Part shown: positions 8,892-21,525 of the stretch, in pieces | Layout: every line of letters starts with the position of its first letter | Position numbering within the stretch: the stretch's first letter is position 1 | Assembly: GCF_000003605.2 (NCBI RefSeq) | Contig: NW_003151255.1 | Coordinates: 409,672-455,409 of the forward strand | From: Saccoglossus kowalevskii | Taxonomy: Eukaryota; Hemichordata; Enteropneusta; Harrimaniidae | DNA length: 45,738 bases | Reading direction: 5' to 3' | The notes under the pieces: generated by a model | Told to the model about the DNA's origin: nothing | The model's database searches: none | What the model saw: the letters and a program-made list of their open reading frames with translations, nothing else | Translations under genes and position numbers: made by a program

Positions 8892-11504
8892 CTGTAGCAC
8901 TTCGTCGCTAGCGGGCGTTCGCCTACAGAAAACTGTTTCCATACGATTCAGCGGTCTAGTTTTGTTTTATTCCTCAGCACACGTTTGTTCGTTTAAGATT
9001 ATGTGATTCGGACATGCAGTTAATCAAAATAAAATTAGTTTTGATGTTTTTTTATTACAATAGACCGTACGCAATACCCTGTCACTTTCTGGGAGTACAC
9101 ATTCACAATCAATGTGATTTTCCCAATCACCACTTCCCCAATGCAACAATGCAATTTGTCATTGGAATTAAACAAACAATGTTTAACATGGCAATGACTG
9201 GTGTACAATATGGGGAATTATTACTGTTATAAAATAACAACACCACCAGAAAGTACCAGGATGTGTGACCTATAGGGGTCAATCATCGCATCAATTAGAA
9301 TTATGTTTACCAGACACATGTACAGTTAAACAGTCATAGCAGTAACTTAAATTTGGTCAACTAAACCTTAAAAGAAAAAAGAAAAACGTTATTTTTTTCG
9401 ATTAGAAACAATATACGTGCGCATGTTTATAAAAAAAAAAGCATTGATAAAGAAACGCATTTCGTGCCATGGAGGAGGGGGTGTAATACAGTACTGGAAA
9501 TCAACCAGACATACACTCGAGGGATGTGACTGAATAACATTTACTCAAATTACAAGATATGAACTTGAATGTGCACAAATTGGTATAACAAGACACTAGA
9601 ACACTATGGGAGTTACCTTACTTAATGTTGGTGGTAGAACAAATTGTATTTGGCACAGTGGGCGGTGATGATTGTCTGTGTTGAAAGATGTATTTTTTTC
9701 TAATAATTAACACGGACATGCAATAGTGTCCATCATGTACAAGCCCACGTATTCGTGTGTAGTATATATTCAGTGGTTGTCTGAATCGTTCGTTATAAAG
9801 ATGCGATATACCGGCATATGGACTATACTGTGGGAACGTGACTGGTTCACAAACACATAATTACTATATGAAGCCGTGACCATTTGATTTGAATGTTTTT
9901 CAGTTCTACAACAAATATCAAAACAACATGGCGTCCATGAAGAAGATAAAGTCAATGTCACGACATGTCTCACCCGAACAATCTAATAACATTAGGGCAT
10001 CTCATCGCCTCGTTACGTTACACCCTTCTTTGCAGAATAAACACAGTTATAATGTAATATACTTATCTGGTATAACTGTGTCTCAATATGTTAATTATGG
10101 GGCAAAAACCAATGAATTTTACCTGAATTCTACTTGTTCCTAGTTTGTAAAATATGATGACATACGAGATAACCTGTAACAACTGTGAAATATTAACTCC
10201 GAGTCGAATCTTTAACAAAAAGACACCCTAGCTCAACACGTATTTCTTCTAACTCTCAATAACAAATTAAACATTTATATAGACAGTAGATTTTATCTAG
10301 ATTTGCCCGTCCAGTTAGGGGGATGGGTGTGTCAATTTAAACAAACACACATAAGTGACCTTTGTATCCCCCAACATTGCGTTTATGGTGTAATGTGACC
10401 GGCGCCTGCCACAGGGTGCAGCGCCCTCTGCCGTTTTCATGAAATATGCTGAAAACAAAATCTATCACTACAAAATATTTTACTGAACAAAAGGTTTCGT
10501 CAAGTAAGTAAAAAAGAGCAAACAACTGAACATTTAAATGTCCCCGGCCCCCTTCTATAGCGCAAACACCCTCAGAGCATTATAAATGAAATGCACCCAC
10601 TTTATAATGTTATGCAAATTAGTAGATAGACAGGCCACCGACCCCAGTTCTGGGATCATTTTGAATGTCCGCGAAAATTGATTACATAACATAACACAGT
10701 TACTCGATAACTTAGACTCGTCGTAAATAACGTTCTTACTGGTTTATATATATAATCCACTGCCTGGCCCTGGTCTTCATCGTGACGATTGTTTTGGGCT
10801 ACCACGTGGCCAGTCACCATGAATTTTGCTGTTTTGAAGTTAATTGATCAAATTTTTCAAAATAAACTTCGGTATCAAATGCGAACACTTTCTAACTTTA
10901 TTGCGTCAAATTTAAAAATTGTTGGAGAATGAATTAGGCATGATAAAAAGTTGAAGAATTTACAACATTATATTTGTTTCCCCTGATAGTTTGGTGAGTT
11001 GGAATGAACGTAAACATTATTATAATGTCCTATGTTTGCAAAAGATCAAAATAGCCTTTGTGATTGATTGTTGTATCATAACCATGGTTACCACAAATTT
11101 ATCGAGTTCTTGTCTTGATGATCAGGTGTTTTAAATGAGATTTATCAGAGACTCACTGTTTCACGTTAATTAATTTTGTTTTTCATAATCTTTACAAAAG
11201 ATGCAAAAAAAAAAAAAAAAACATTTTATGAATGATAACAAATTACAATTTTTGATAAGCTGAACAGATGATTACGGTCTGTCTCAAATCCTATCGTCAT
11301 CACATATCAATTTACTTGCCCGCCATCCTTGCAACAGCGCCACTAACGTCGAAAATCATAAAAGTTACCTATCTGAACAAACAGTTGTTAGAATCGATGT
11401 ACTGTTAAATTCAAAACGCAATATGGATGATTAAACTATGAATAATTAACATAAATTTGAACACATTGAATTACGATATACCGTGAAATAAAAATGCTAC
11501 CTTA

Positions 11505-11506
<2 letters not shown>

Positions 11507-11535
<29 letters not shown>
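11507..11535. repeat. TA microsatellite
   Basis: About 14 TA dinucleotides. Confidence 0.9.
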
Positions 11536-11538
<3 letters not shown>

Positions 11539-12879
11539 GAAATTACTCTGTATTGTTACATTTTTAATATTTTGTAATGCTACTTTAAAATGAGACGACT
11601 AGGAGAAGGTCAACTTTTAACCAATTTGTCGCCTTAGATTGTACAAACATAAACAACCCATGTCTGATGGACCATGGAGGTAAAAATAGATTAGCTCCAT
11701 GGATGGACAAGAGGCAAACATTAGACACTTCTCAAACGTACGATAACAAAACTATAAATATCAAAGTAATATATTGAAAAAAAGGTGAAGAAAATATCTC
11801 TGTGTATTTTTTTACTACTGGGCGCTCATGAATATATTCCTCTGATATAGATATTGATGTGTGTGTACATGTACGTTGTAAATGTAAGATAATACAGGGA
11901 TTGTTTCCTGGTCGCTGGCTTGGAGGAAACTGAAAGATAATTTTTATTTTGTTTTTTTGTTACATATGTTTCGTTTTTAAAATAAACACATATATATGTT
12001 CCGAGAAAGGTAATTCAATTGATTGGGCAATGATTGTCGTAAAAATAAATAAAATAAAATAAATCGTTCGATTATTTTTGAAAAAATGTCAACTTAGATG
12101 TGCCACCATTAAGAGAATGCCTGGCCGGCGACATCGTTAAATCACGCCTTCTTTTGGCGATCAACGCGTAGGCTTGCTTTGCTGCCTTCTGTTGTCATAT
12201 ACGTAGTACGTTACTTCAATATTTCACAGTTACCTACATTTTGGTTCCAACATAAACGCCGGGTGTTTTGAGCACATAAATGCACAATCACTAAAATAAT
12301 TCCACAATATAACATGTATACGTGCACACAATTGATGATGTCGTTTTTGTTTTGTTTTATCAATAATGATAAATTCAATTGCATTATCATAAATGCTGTT
12401 CATTGCATTTCAGATAGCAAACTTGAGCGTGGTAAACTCTACACAGGTTCTACAGTGTGTCGACCGGATTTTTTCATGTGAATGAAATCATGATGAATAG
12501 TGGATATTCCGCTCATTGCGATATCCCGTGAGATACCCCGACAACGGTTGTCAGCCACGTGACACGGGTCAAGCTTTGGGGCATAACATCATCGATTACC
12601 AAAATAAAATATCATTATCTATCGAAGAGTAAAACTTGCATGCAAGCTTTGTGAATAAACTCTTTCATGGGGTTTCTTCCTCAATATCCAGTTTAACAGG
12701 TGCTTGAAAATCTGCAGAATGCCGTCGATATATGTTTTCTTTGCTAATCCGTACCGTAACCACGTATATGAAATTCACAATTGTTGTAAGCAGCAAGGAA
12801 TGATAGGATATTAAAGTGGAGGACTTCTTTTGATGTAAGTTGAAGCCACGTAAACGTCCAGCGCATATAGGGTGAACGA

Positions 12880-13121
12880 ATTCAGTCGCTATCTTGAATC
12901 ATCCTGATATCGTCACCAGCAGCGCCGCCACCGTCGGAAAGAAATCCAACTTTATGAACTTTTTCACATCAATCTTAGGTGGCCTTGCTAGCAAATTGAT
13001 GCAACCTAGGGGTGCTTGTCAATAGAAAACATGGCGGGCACGCAGAATTTACGTACAGAACGTTGACATCTCTTTGCGAGAACAGCACGAATGTGAATCA
13101 ATTCCTTGTGGCACGGATAGA
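12880..13121 (+). promoter_or_regulatory. Probable RBM18 promoter / 5' leader with YY1-like site
   Basis: A local rise in CpG (CAGCGCCGCCACCGTCGG near 12919-12936) precedes the RBM18 start. AAACATGGCGGGC at 13027-13039 resembles the YY1 element common just downstream of housekeeping-gene start sites. If transcribed, its ATG opens a 12-codon upstream frame that ends before the main start. No TATA box. Confidence 0.4.
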
Positions 13122-13195
13122 ATGGCTGAGGCGACTACGGCAACTGGTGGTGATCATCGATTGTGGATTGGTAATTTGGACCCGAGAATTACGGA
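13122..13195 (+). CDS. RBM18: RNA-binding protein 18, first coding exon
   Basis: The ATG at 13122 opens 24 codons plus two bases, ending at a strong donor GTAAGT (13196), phase 2. The peptide MAEATTATGGD is followed by HRLWIGNLDPRITE. HRLWIGNLDP-[KR]-ITE is the entry strand and RNP2-like motif of the single RNA-recognition motif of RBM18, nearly identical to the vertebrate protein; only the short tail before it differs. The next residues in the family are YHLLKLLQKFG, expected in exon 2. I looked downstream on the plus strand for exon 2 and for the later GYCFVNF and RWAHAQ segments and did not find them. The N gap at 14889-15821 is the nearest place where exon 2 could hide. The function is poorly defined; the motif predicts RNA binding. 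Confidence 0.88.
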
Positions 13196-14888
13196 GTAAG
13201 TAATTATTTCTATGAACATATTTCGATAATTCACAAAAGCGTTGTCGGTTTGTTGGTGTTGGTGTATGCCTCTGAGGGCTTCGTCAAAATTATGTAATTG
13301 TTCCCAGGTCGCCGTTTTCACCTTGAACACAAATACGCACTACTAGTTCATCACTGGAAAAAAGTACGTACCCACCATTGGAAAGAGATAGTGGAGTCTC
13401 TAGCACACTTGTTTTGCGCTTGATGATTACAAAAAAAGTATTTGATTTGTTTTAATTTAATTTAAAATATCATGCCGCGCAGTTGTTATAAAATAGACCT
13501 TTGTTTTCTAAGGTATATATATGGTTATACCACAGTCCCTTAACGGTATAAATAATGTGGCGACTACCATTCAAGTTTTGTTGCTTAAAAATATGACTTT
13601 GATATTACTGTCTGTAGCTCACAATGAAATATACATAAATATGTTTCTCTCCTCTGGTTTAATGACGCATGTTATTTTGTCGAACGCGACTTTCTCTTAT
13701 CATTTTATACCGGCTCGAAGTTGACTGGTGAAGATATCATCGTAAATTTAGGAGTGACCTAAGTTCAAAGATGTTCATGACATGATTGCCCAATCGTGAA
13801 GATATAAAAATATATCCATTAGTTGACATTTCGCAATCAACTAAATGTTGCCTTGGAAACGAACTAAACAATCTTCGGAAATGTGTTTTATGGATTGTTT
13901 TCTCAAATTATGGTATTGACTTGGGATCATCCTAAAAGGCATTATCCAAATTTTATCACCTTGCATTGTCAGTTTTTCTTGTTGATTGATGAGTTTAGAT
14001 AAACTTGCTATACAATACATAGTGTGTTTTGACAATCATTGACACTCCAGTCTAAGAAATAGAGAATACTCATGGTAAAATCCACCTCCTTGAACTTCAA
14101 CAGTAAATAGAAGAACATCTGTTTGCAGTTTATTTGATGTGGTGTTTTTTGTGTACTATTTGTGTGTGTGTGTATTCAATCAAAATAATATTAATACTGA
14201 TAAGGGACGAAAAATATATCGCAGTTTTTTTGTTTCAATAATTATTGACTTGGACACATCAGCTTTTCGTTTGTTTACGGTTTATGAAATATTTTTATGG
14301 GAGAAAAAAACGCCTAGAAAAATACAAAAAACATTTTTGAACATTTTTTCTAGGAATGTGTAAAAATATAAAATATAAATAGTATTCATCAATTTCCTAA
14401 TTTAACAAAAATAAGTACATGTACTCATAACTACATAAAATTTTGAAATATGATGATCCTTTTCATGATAGAAATCAAAGGCTTCAAAATCACCCTTTTT
14501 ATGGTTGTTTAACTCGTGTTTTGTACGTAAAGTAGCATATGACTATGTATTTTTATCTGGGCTTTGTCAATAACAGCATAAAATAAAACCGTATTTGAGT
14601 AAAGAAAAAAAAAATTGTTTATTAACCAATATAACAGGTACATTTACGATCAATTCAATACACTAGTATTGTAGATGATATGATTGAAACCCTGTATGCT
14701 GTTTACATATGTGTTAAAGCAAATTGAACTGTACTATCAATAGTTTCTTTGAATTTAGTTACTGTACCTTGTTTGCCATTGTTAGCTTGTCTCAGTCTGC
14801 ACGCTCCTGTCTATAACAAACACATTTTGTGTACAGTGCTTTTAACTCATCAAACTGTACTCCCTGAGTGTACAGACTGTTTGACATT
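13196..14888 (+). other. RBM18 intron 1 (start)
   Basis: AT-rich, with no further RBM18-like coding segment seen up to the assembly gap. Confidence 0.6.
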
Positions 14889-15821
14889 NNNNNNNNNNNN
14901 NNNNNNNNNNNNNNNNNNNNNNNNNNNNNNNNNNNNNNNNNNNNNNNNNNNNNNNNNNNNNNNNNNNNNNNNNNNNNNNNNNNNNNNNNNNNNNNNNNNN
15001 NNNNNNNNNNNNNNNNNNNNNNNNNNNNNNNNNNNNNNNNNNNNNNNNNNNNNNNNNNNNNNNNNNNNNNNNNNNNNNNNNNNNNNNNNNNNNNNNNNNN
15101 NNNNNNNNNNNNNNNNNNNNNNNNNNNNNNNNNNNNNNNNNNNNNNNNNNNNNNNNNNNNNNNNNNNNNNNNNNNNNNNNNNNNNNNNNNNNNNNNNNNN
15201 NNNNNNNNNNNNNNNNNNNNNNNNNNNNNNNNNNNNNNNNNNNNNNNNNNNNNNNNNNNNNNNNNNNNNNNNNNNNNNNNNNNNNNNNNNNNNNNNNNNN
15301 NNNNNNNNNNNNNNNNNNNNNNNNNNNNNNNNNNNNNNNNNNNNNNNNNNNNNNNNNNNNNNNNNNNNNNNNNNNNNNNNNNNNNNNNNNNNNNNNNNNN
15401 NNNNNNNNNNNNNNNNNNNNNNNNNNNNNNNNNNNNNNNNNNNNNNNNNNNNNNNNNNNNNNNNNNNNNNNNNNNNNNNNNNNNNNNNNNNNNNNNNNNN
15501 NNNNNNNNNNNNNNNNNNNNNNNNNNNNNNNNNNNNNNNNNNNNNNNNNNNNNNNNNNNNNNNNNNNNNNNNNNNNNNNNNNNNNNNNNNNNNNNNNNNN
15601 NNNNNNNNNNNNNNNNNNNNNNNNNNNNNNNNNNNNNNNNNNNNNNNNNNNNNNNNNNNNNNNNNNNNNNNNNNNNNNNNNNNNNNNNNNNNNNNNNNNN
15701 NNNNNNNNNNNNNNNNNNNNNNNNNNNNNNNNNNNNNNNNNNNNNNNNNNNNNNNNNNNNNNNNNNNNNNNNNNNNNNNNNNNNNNNNNNNNNNNNNNNN
15801 NNNNNNNNNNNNNNNNNNNNN
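14889..15821. other. Assembly gap (933 N)
   Basis: Unbroken run of N. Reading frames drawn across it are artefacts. True length may differ from 933. Confidence 1.
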
Positions 15822-18800
15822 GAAATCTGTTGGGGATGTGAATACAATATACGTCATCACATGTTGTCTGTTAAAAGGAGAGTGATCACTACGCCTGCTC
15901 GCCTATCACTCGCCAAAATCAAGACCCAGATAAGCTAATTATCACTCTGTGGATTCACACCATTTTAAAGAGGTTTTATTCATCACACAGCTTCCCCTTA
16001 TCACTATTCAGGAGAGCAATTTCAAGCTTTCCAATCGTTTTCAAAAGACAAGGCTCAATACTTGAAATCGGTGAATTTGCTCTATGCAGGAAGAGTGCTT
16101 ATCAAAATTCAAATTTAAAATGATGAAATTTCACAGGTTTTAGGTTTTATTAATGATCAAAACAGAATGGGTCACCACTAAGACAGTTTTCATGAAAACT
16201 GAAATATATTTATCAGATAGTCTTTGTTACCCATCACAAAATTACCTGCAAAATTTTCCATATTTTTTTTATACAATTATCTTAAATCTTTACAAATTCA
16301 GGATCAAGCCAATGACAAACTACATCCACCTAGTACAAAATTAGAAAATTGAACAAAATATGGCAACAAAAAAAACAAATCTCTGCCCGGGATTATGCTG
16401 TTCGTTGTGTTTGAGCCAATATGGAAACAGTGTTAGAAAAAAAAATAGTGAGGTCAGAATATTTGGAAAGCACTGAACTTGAAAAAAAATAAATTAAAAT
16501 ATTTGTTTTTGCTATTTGCAATTATATTGTTGTACATTCAAAATTTAATATTTCGTTCTAGGGTTTTCACTAAGAGCTATTAGACGAGAGAATTTGCTCA
16601 GCTGGGAGACACTTTCTCCCCTGCTTGCGAGTTATGGTAGGTGTGCTCAGGGAAAGGTCTTGGGTTCACAAACATATTCATTTTGGTGTCTGCTACTGTT
16701 GGGTACGTTAACGACAATTTAAGTAAATTCACATAACAAGTGTTCACGTTTATTTTAAGACCTGCAGCTTTTGTAAAGCATTTCCTGTTTTCTGCAATGA
16801 CTTTTATAAATCATGAATCCAGGTACTCAATACAACACATATTGTATTTGCTCTGTTAGTATTGTGTCAAAATAAGTTGTATTTTAGTGATACTGTATAC
16901 ATAAAATGGAATTTTAGGTTTATGTGCACAACTAATAGAGCAGCATCAGTATTCATAAAGCATGACTATTAGTTTAAGTGTTTATTTTAGTTACATTTAA
17001 TGGTACATATATATACATGCGCATTGAAATAAATTTGATCGATATTTACTGGTATCTAATTAAACATGTACCAGTGATGTCTGAATAACTAAATACAAAT
17101 GTTATTGTCAAACCATCATAATAATGTTGTATGTTCCCCTGAATCGCTTTACTAATTATATCTGTAGTACATTACTGCATGATGGGAAGCAGCTGACATC
17201 CAATGCCAAGAATATAGCCATTCACTAAGTAATAATAAGAACCCCTCCCCCTCCCCACTTCCATTCCCAGTGTATTTCAAAATAATATGTGAAAGGATGT
17301 AATTTAGGTTATGTATTTTTTGTAATTTTAGCTTTGTATGCAAAGTTGCTACATGGAAACACCTGCAATGAACATGTACTTTAATATGTAGTATAGAATG
17401 ATTTATTTATTTTTGCAAGGCCAAGATGATTGCGTATTTCCTTTTCAGTTTCAATTCAGGCTAAAGGCATTGTTAGAAATTTTGACTTTGAAATTAGAGA
17501 CTTTGAAGTTGCTTGAAGACAAGCCATGTGTATTGTTTAGTATATTGAAAACTACATAGTTGTCACAATGCATCGTGTTCAGCTTACATACATATGATTA
17601 TTCATACCTCATTTGAATGCATGCATAACCATTGACGCTTTATCTGTGTTAAAACTCACTCGCATCCACAGATAAATGTGTGTTTTTTTCCGATCAGTAA
17701 ACTAGAGAATATAAATTTAAATGTTGCATTGTACTACGTTCGTGGACATCTTTTTTATGTGCAAAGTGGGCCTATATATTTACATAGCATTTCCTGACCT
17801 TGCAGAATTCTGCAGTAAAGGAGAGAAGTGGAATAATGCATTTATAATGAGCAGTAATTTTCATGATGATGTACTGCTCCAACAGAACATTGCAACAAAT
17901 ATAGCTTTTTTAAACAAATATAACATGGAAACTCGATCCACAACTTATCATTTGCAATCTGAGCACAGGAAAAAAAATCGATATGAATTGTTTTTCATTC
18001 AAATTAAAAGCAAATGCAATTGTCGATTGAAAATTGAGAGGCTATGAGCTGTGATGTGAATTCATGGAAATGTACCCAATTCTCATCTTAGCTTAGCATT
18101 AAACAGGATCAATATTTCAAGCTTTGACGGAAATTAAAAATAATTGTAATTTTTTCACTATAAGACTGCTGAAAACCAATTTTCCTGGTTTCTGAAATTT
18201 AGAGCAACTCATGGCACAATGGTTATAGCTGAAATGAAACATGGTTATAATATATTTTCATTAAATACATGTACTATTTCATTAAATGCATGTACATGAT
18301 CCATCGTTTTTTTGTGAAATATGCTAATTAAAAATATTCTCATCCATATCTCTGAATTAAAATCTATAAACTCAAAAGTTAAAAACTGTATTTAAAGCGG
18401 TTTTAATATTCACTCTAATTTATACTAGTATTCTGAGAAATTTATATGAATTGGAACTGATATAAGTTCTAGACCACACATGTCAAATAATGTTTTATTC
18501 ATAAATTACGACAGCTGATATAATAATCTGTCACAAACAGTTGTAAATGCTAAAGTTTGAAAATGGGTATTGGTTACCTTGGTTTCGTAAAATGTTTCCA
18601 CATGTAATATTAGTTGCAAAACTAGAGTGCATTGATGTAAGATAATACCAGGATGCCCAACATTTTTACAGCCACTGAAGTAATTAACTTGCACACTTTA
18701 AGTGTTTTTTATTCCGTGAGAAAAATAGTTATTTTCAGCTACTAGTATCATACATTCACAAATGAAAGATGAAAGAAAGGAAGTCATGCAGATACAGTTG

Positions 18801-19035
18801 TACTCAATGATTTCCATGGAAACACCTTTTCGCAAATATTGACTCATAGCTAACAGGAATTGGCTGTATTTGTTTTATTGTGGGTTCCTGCAATTTAATT
18901 TTTGCTAAATGAGTATATAAAATTTAAATACTCAAAAGATGAAGTGTTTAATATGAGAGTTCTTGCTGAATTTTGTTCTTGCATTGACTAAAATGTCTGT
19001 TCTCACTGTCTTGTAAACAGTTTTTATCTCTTTCA
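15822..19035. other. Non-coding stretch
   Basis: AT-rich. A strong acceptor-like TATTTCCTTTTCAG near 17449 is followed by a leucine-rich open stretch to a stop near 17559, without a recognisable match. The frame at 17721-18047 looks random. Nothing else supported. Confidence 0.5.
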
Positions 19036-19665
19036 AACTTGTCTACTATATTTAACCAGTTTGAGATCTTGACCAAGTTTGATTTTGGTGTATAACTAGC
19101 AATTGTAATTTTCATGATATTGGGTGAAATTGGAATGTGTTAGATGTAGAAATAAGTGAACAGAATGAAGACATTTATACTGCTGATAATGAGTACCAAA
19201 TGTTAGTATATGCTCTTTGAAATCATTTATAGATGAGTGGAACGTTATGTTGTTTACATTATATAGTACTAGTATGCAGTCTGAAAACGGGGCACTCATG
19301 GATTGACCTCAGTGTTTGTGTCCATGTGTTTGTGCATTAATGTGTGTGTCTGGACATATACCCTGGATGTGCTGGAACCGATTACATTTAAACTTAACAC
19401 ATACATCATGCATAATATTATACATATGCACACCAATCTGTTTCATGAGCTGATTCAAGATGTTCGTATGGCAGCCATTTTTGTGCTGAAAAATTGTCAA
19501 AATCAAGCATTTCTGGCATTCCGAAACCAGATCTCAGTTGTTTATGGATGGATTTTGTTCAGACTTGGTACATACATTGGACATTATTTAACCTTGCTGA
19601 ATGTCATGTTGTTTTTCAGATCAGATACAAGATACAAGGTTGTAATAATTATGCTATGTTTTCAT
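19036..19665. repeat. Diverged dispersed repeat block
   Basis: Two parts match elsewhere. About 19060-19200 and about 19635-19665 match 21750-21890 and 22420-22450 in the same order. About 19355-19625 is a divergent copy of the tandem family at 43988-44700 (shared CAGATCTCAGTTG/GATCTCAGTTAT, ATGGATGGATTTTGTTC and TTGGTACATACATT). The 135-codon open frame at 19303-19710 overlies this repeat and is not taken as a gene. Confidence 0.65.
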
Positions 19666-19710
19666 TTATTTGCTTGTACAACATACATGTATGATAACAT
19701 GAATAATTAA

Positions 19711-21031
19711 CGGCTTCTTATCTTATCTTTTTAACAATACGATCTAAATGCATGCATGAAAAAAAATTTCACAAAGTGTTTATTTCAAAAGATTACGATA
19801 TAAGAATAACATTCAAACATTTCACTCTCCCAGCAATGTACTTGAAAGTGACTTTGATGTCACAAACTTTGTCCTGCTAATTCACTAAAATTAACACTTG
19901 AATATTTCTACTGTTACAAAAATCATGTGTAACCCCCCCCCCGTCAGTAGGTGAGGTTATTTAGATTGTGGATAGGGAGGATGACGTCATATCTCACACG
20001 CATGTGTGCACTAAAAGCCTTTTTGTATTTCCTACCCCATTCAGCCCCCTCCTACCCCCCCCCTTACTTAACAATTTCCAGTTATCACAATACTTACCTT
20101 TTGAATGTCATGTTGAATTTTACAAATTAATAAGGTTAATAGTTGTGTACCACATTTACTCTATTAGAAGCATGTCTACATTTGAAGCATACAATGTATA
20201 TATATTAAAAATCACATTTGTTGTTTACTAAATTATAAAAATATCGCTTATTTTGACCTTAGAAACACATGTGTAATTCACGTAAATTTAGGGGCTACTA
20301 ATAGAATAAATACAGCATATTCACAAAATAAAATTAAACTAATAATGGCCTAAATTTGTTTAATGTCTGGTAATAACGTTTTAATGCTGCTATAAAAATA
20401 ATTAAAAAAAACCTTCACTTGATATTAATTTTAATAATTAATATACCTTTATATTCATCATTTGCTCTTTGGACATTTGTTGGTTTCAATTAATTTCCCA
20501 GATATTGCATGCAGTTAATACGAGTTTCTGAGAAAATGTCAAAATAGATTCAAGGAAGCCATTTGTCAAAAGTAACGATCGATGAACTAAACAGCTGTGT
20601 GTGACATTGATAATGATTGAACACCTCAACATACTTATTCCATCATATGGAGTTAACTTGATGCATCATTGTTGTACATCAATATGAGTTCAGTCGCATG
20701 CTGATCAATGTGTCTGATTACTTACGTACTTTGCCAATTACCGCTGAGGAGGAAACTGAAGTGGTTGTGGCAGCTTTTTGCAGGCATGGCTAGTAGTCTT
20801 GTCAACATCATTCCTGAGGTGTTAGAAAAATAGAATGGACTGCTGTTTTACTTGTATATGTAATGTGACATTGGGCCACTCAACTTTTTTTGCAGTTTCT
20901 CGTTCACCATGATCTGTCCTAACATTTTTCTGTATTTTCCTCAAATTTTTCTTTGACTACAGGCAAAATTATGAAAGATTTTGTGAAAGACAGTTGACTT
21001 TGGTGATCAAGGAAAAAATCTGTTCTATTAT
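19711..21031. other. Non-coding stretch
   Basis: AT-rich, with C-runs near 19930 and 20055. No supported gene. Confidence 0.5.
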
Positions 21032-21525
21032 TCTAATTAGTTTATCAAAAAAAGTGCTCGTAAATTTTGAATAAAAAGTGTGATATATTATTCTAGAAAA
21101 TAATTAATAAAGCACCACTCTGAAGTCTGAAAACAGGAAGGACTCTATTTTGATATTTCCATTGTCATCAAACTTCATCATCAAAAATCACACACTCTAA
21201 TTAGTTTATCAAAAAAATGCTAGTAAATTTTGAATAAAAAGTGTGATATATTATTCTAGAAAATAATTAATAAAGCACCACTCTTAAGTCTGAAAACAGT
21301 AAGGACTCTATTTTGATATTGCCATTGTCATCAAACTTTATCATCAAAAATCACATACTCTAATTAGTTTATCAAAAAAAATGCCCGTAAATTTTGAATA
21401 AAAAGTGTGATATATTATTCTAGAAAATAATTAATAAAGCACCACTCTTAAGTCTGAAAACAGTAAGGACTCTATTTTGATATTGCCATTGTCATCAAAC
21501 TTCATCATCAAAAATCACATACTCT
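21032..21525. repeat. Tandem triplication of a 163-166-bp unit
   Basis: Three adjacent copies begin with TCTAATTAGTTTATCAAAAA at 21032, 21196 and 21359, and end with AAAAATCACAYACTC. Copies 2 and 3 are closer to each other (both have CTTAAGTCTGAAAACAGTAAGG) than to copy 1. No coding potential. Confidence 0.95.

Larger units (their letters stand above)
8572..12900. other. Intergenic space between the diverging ceramidase-type genes and RBM18
   Basis: AT-rich. An acceptor-like signal (GAATGTTTTTCAG, ending at 9902) precedes an open stretch of about 80 codons, without a recognisable product. A GC-rich island at 10398-10435 and a CpG-bearing patch at 12120-12170 are too short to call. A TA dinucleotide run sits at 11507-11535. 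Confidence 0.5.

Noticed and set aside
9889..10143. 84-codon plus-strand frame after an acceptor-like TTTTTCAG
   Set aside because: Product not recognisable and no donor or partner exon. The overlapping minus frame is equally open.
14749..15938. Four long reading frames of 336-378 codons
   Set aside because: They consist almost wholly of N codons across the assembly gap.
17449..17562. Leucine-rich open stretch after a strong acceptor-like site
   Set aside because: No family match, no partner exon and low-complexity composition.
19303..19710. 135-codon plus-strand frame
   Set aside because: It lies on a diverged copy of the 44-kb repeat family and its composition is random.
19982..19989. 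Second TGACGTCA octamer
   Set aside because: No gene or promoter features nearby; a single 8-mer is expected by chance in a window of this size.
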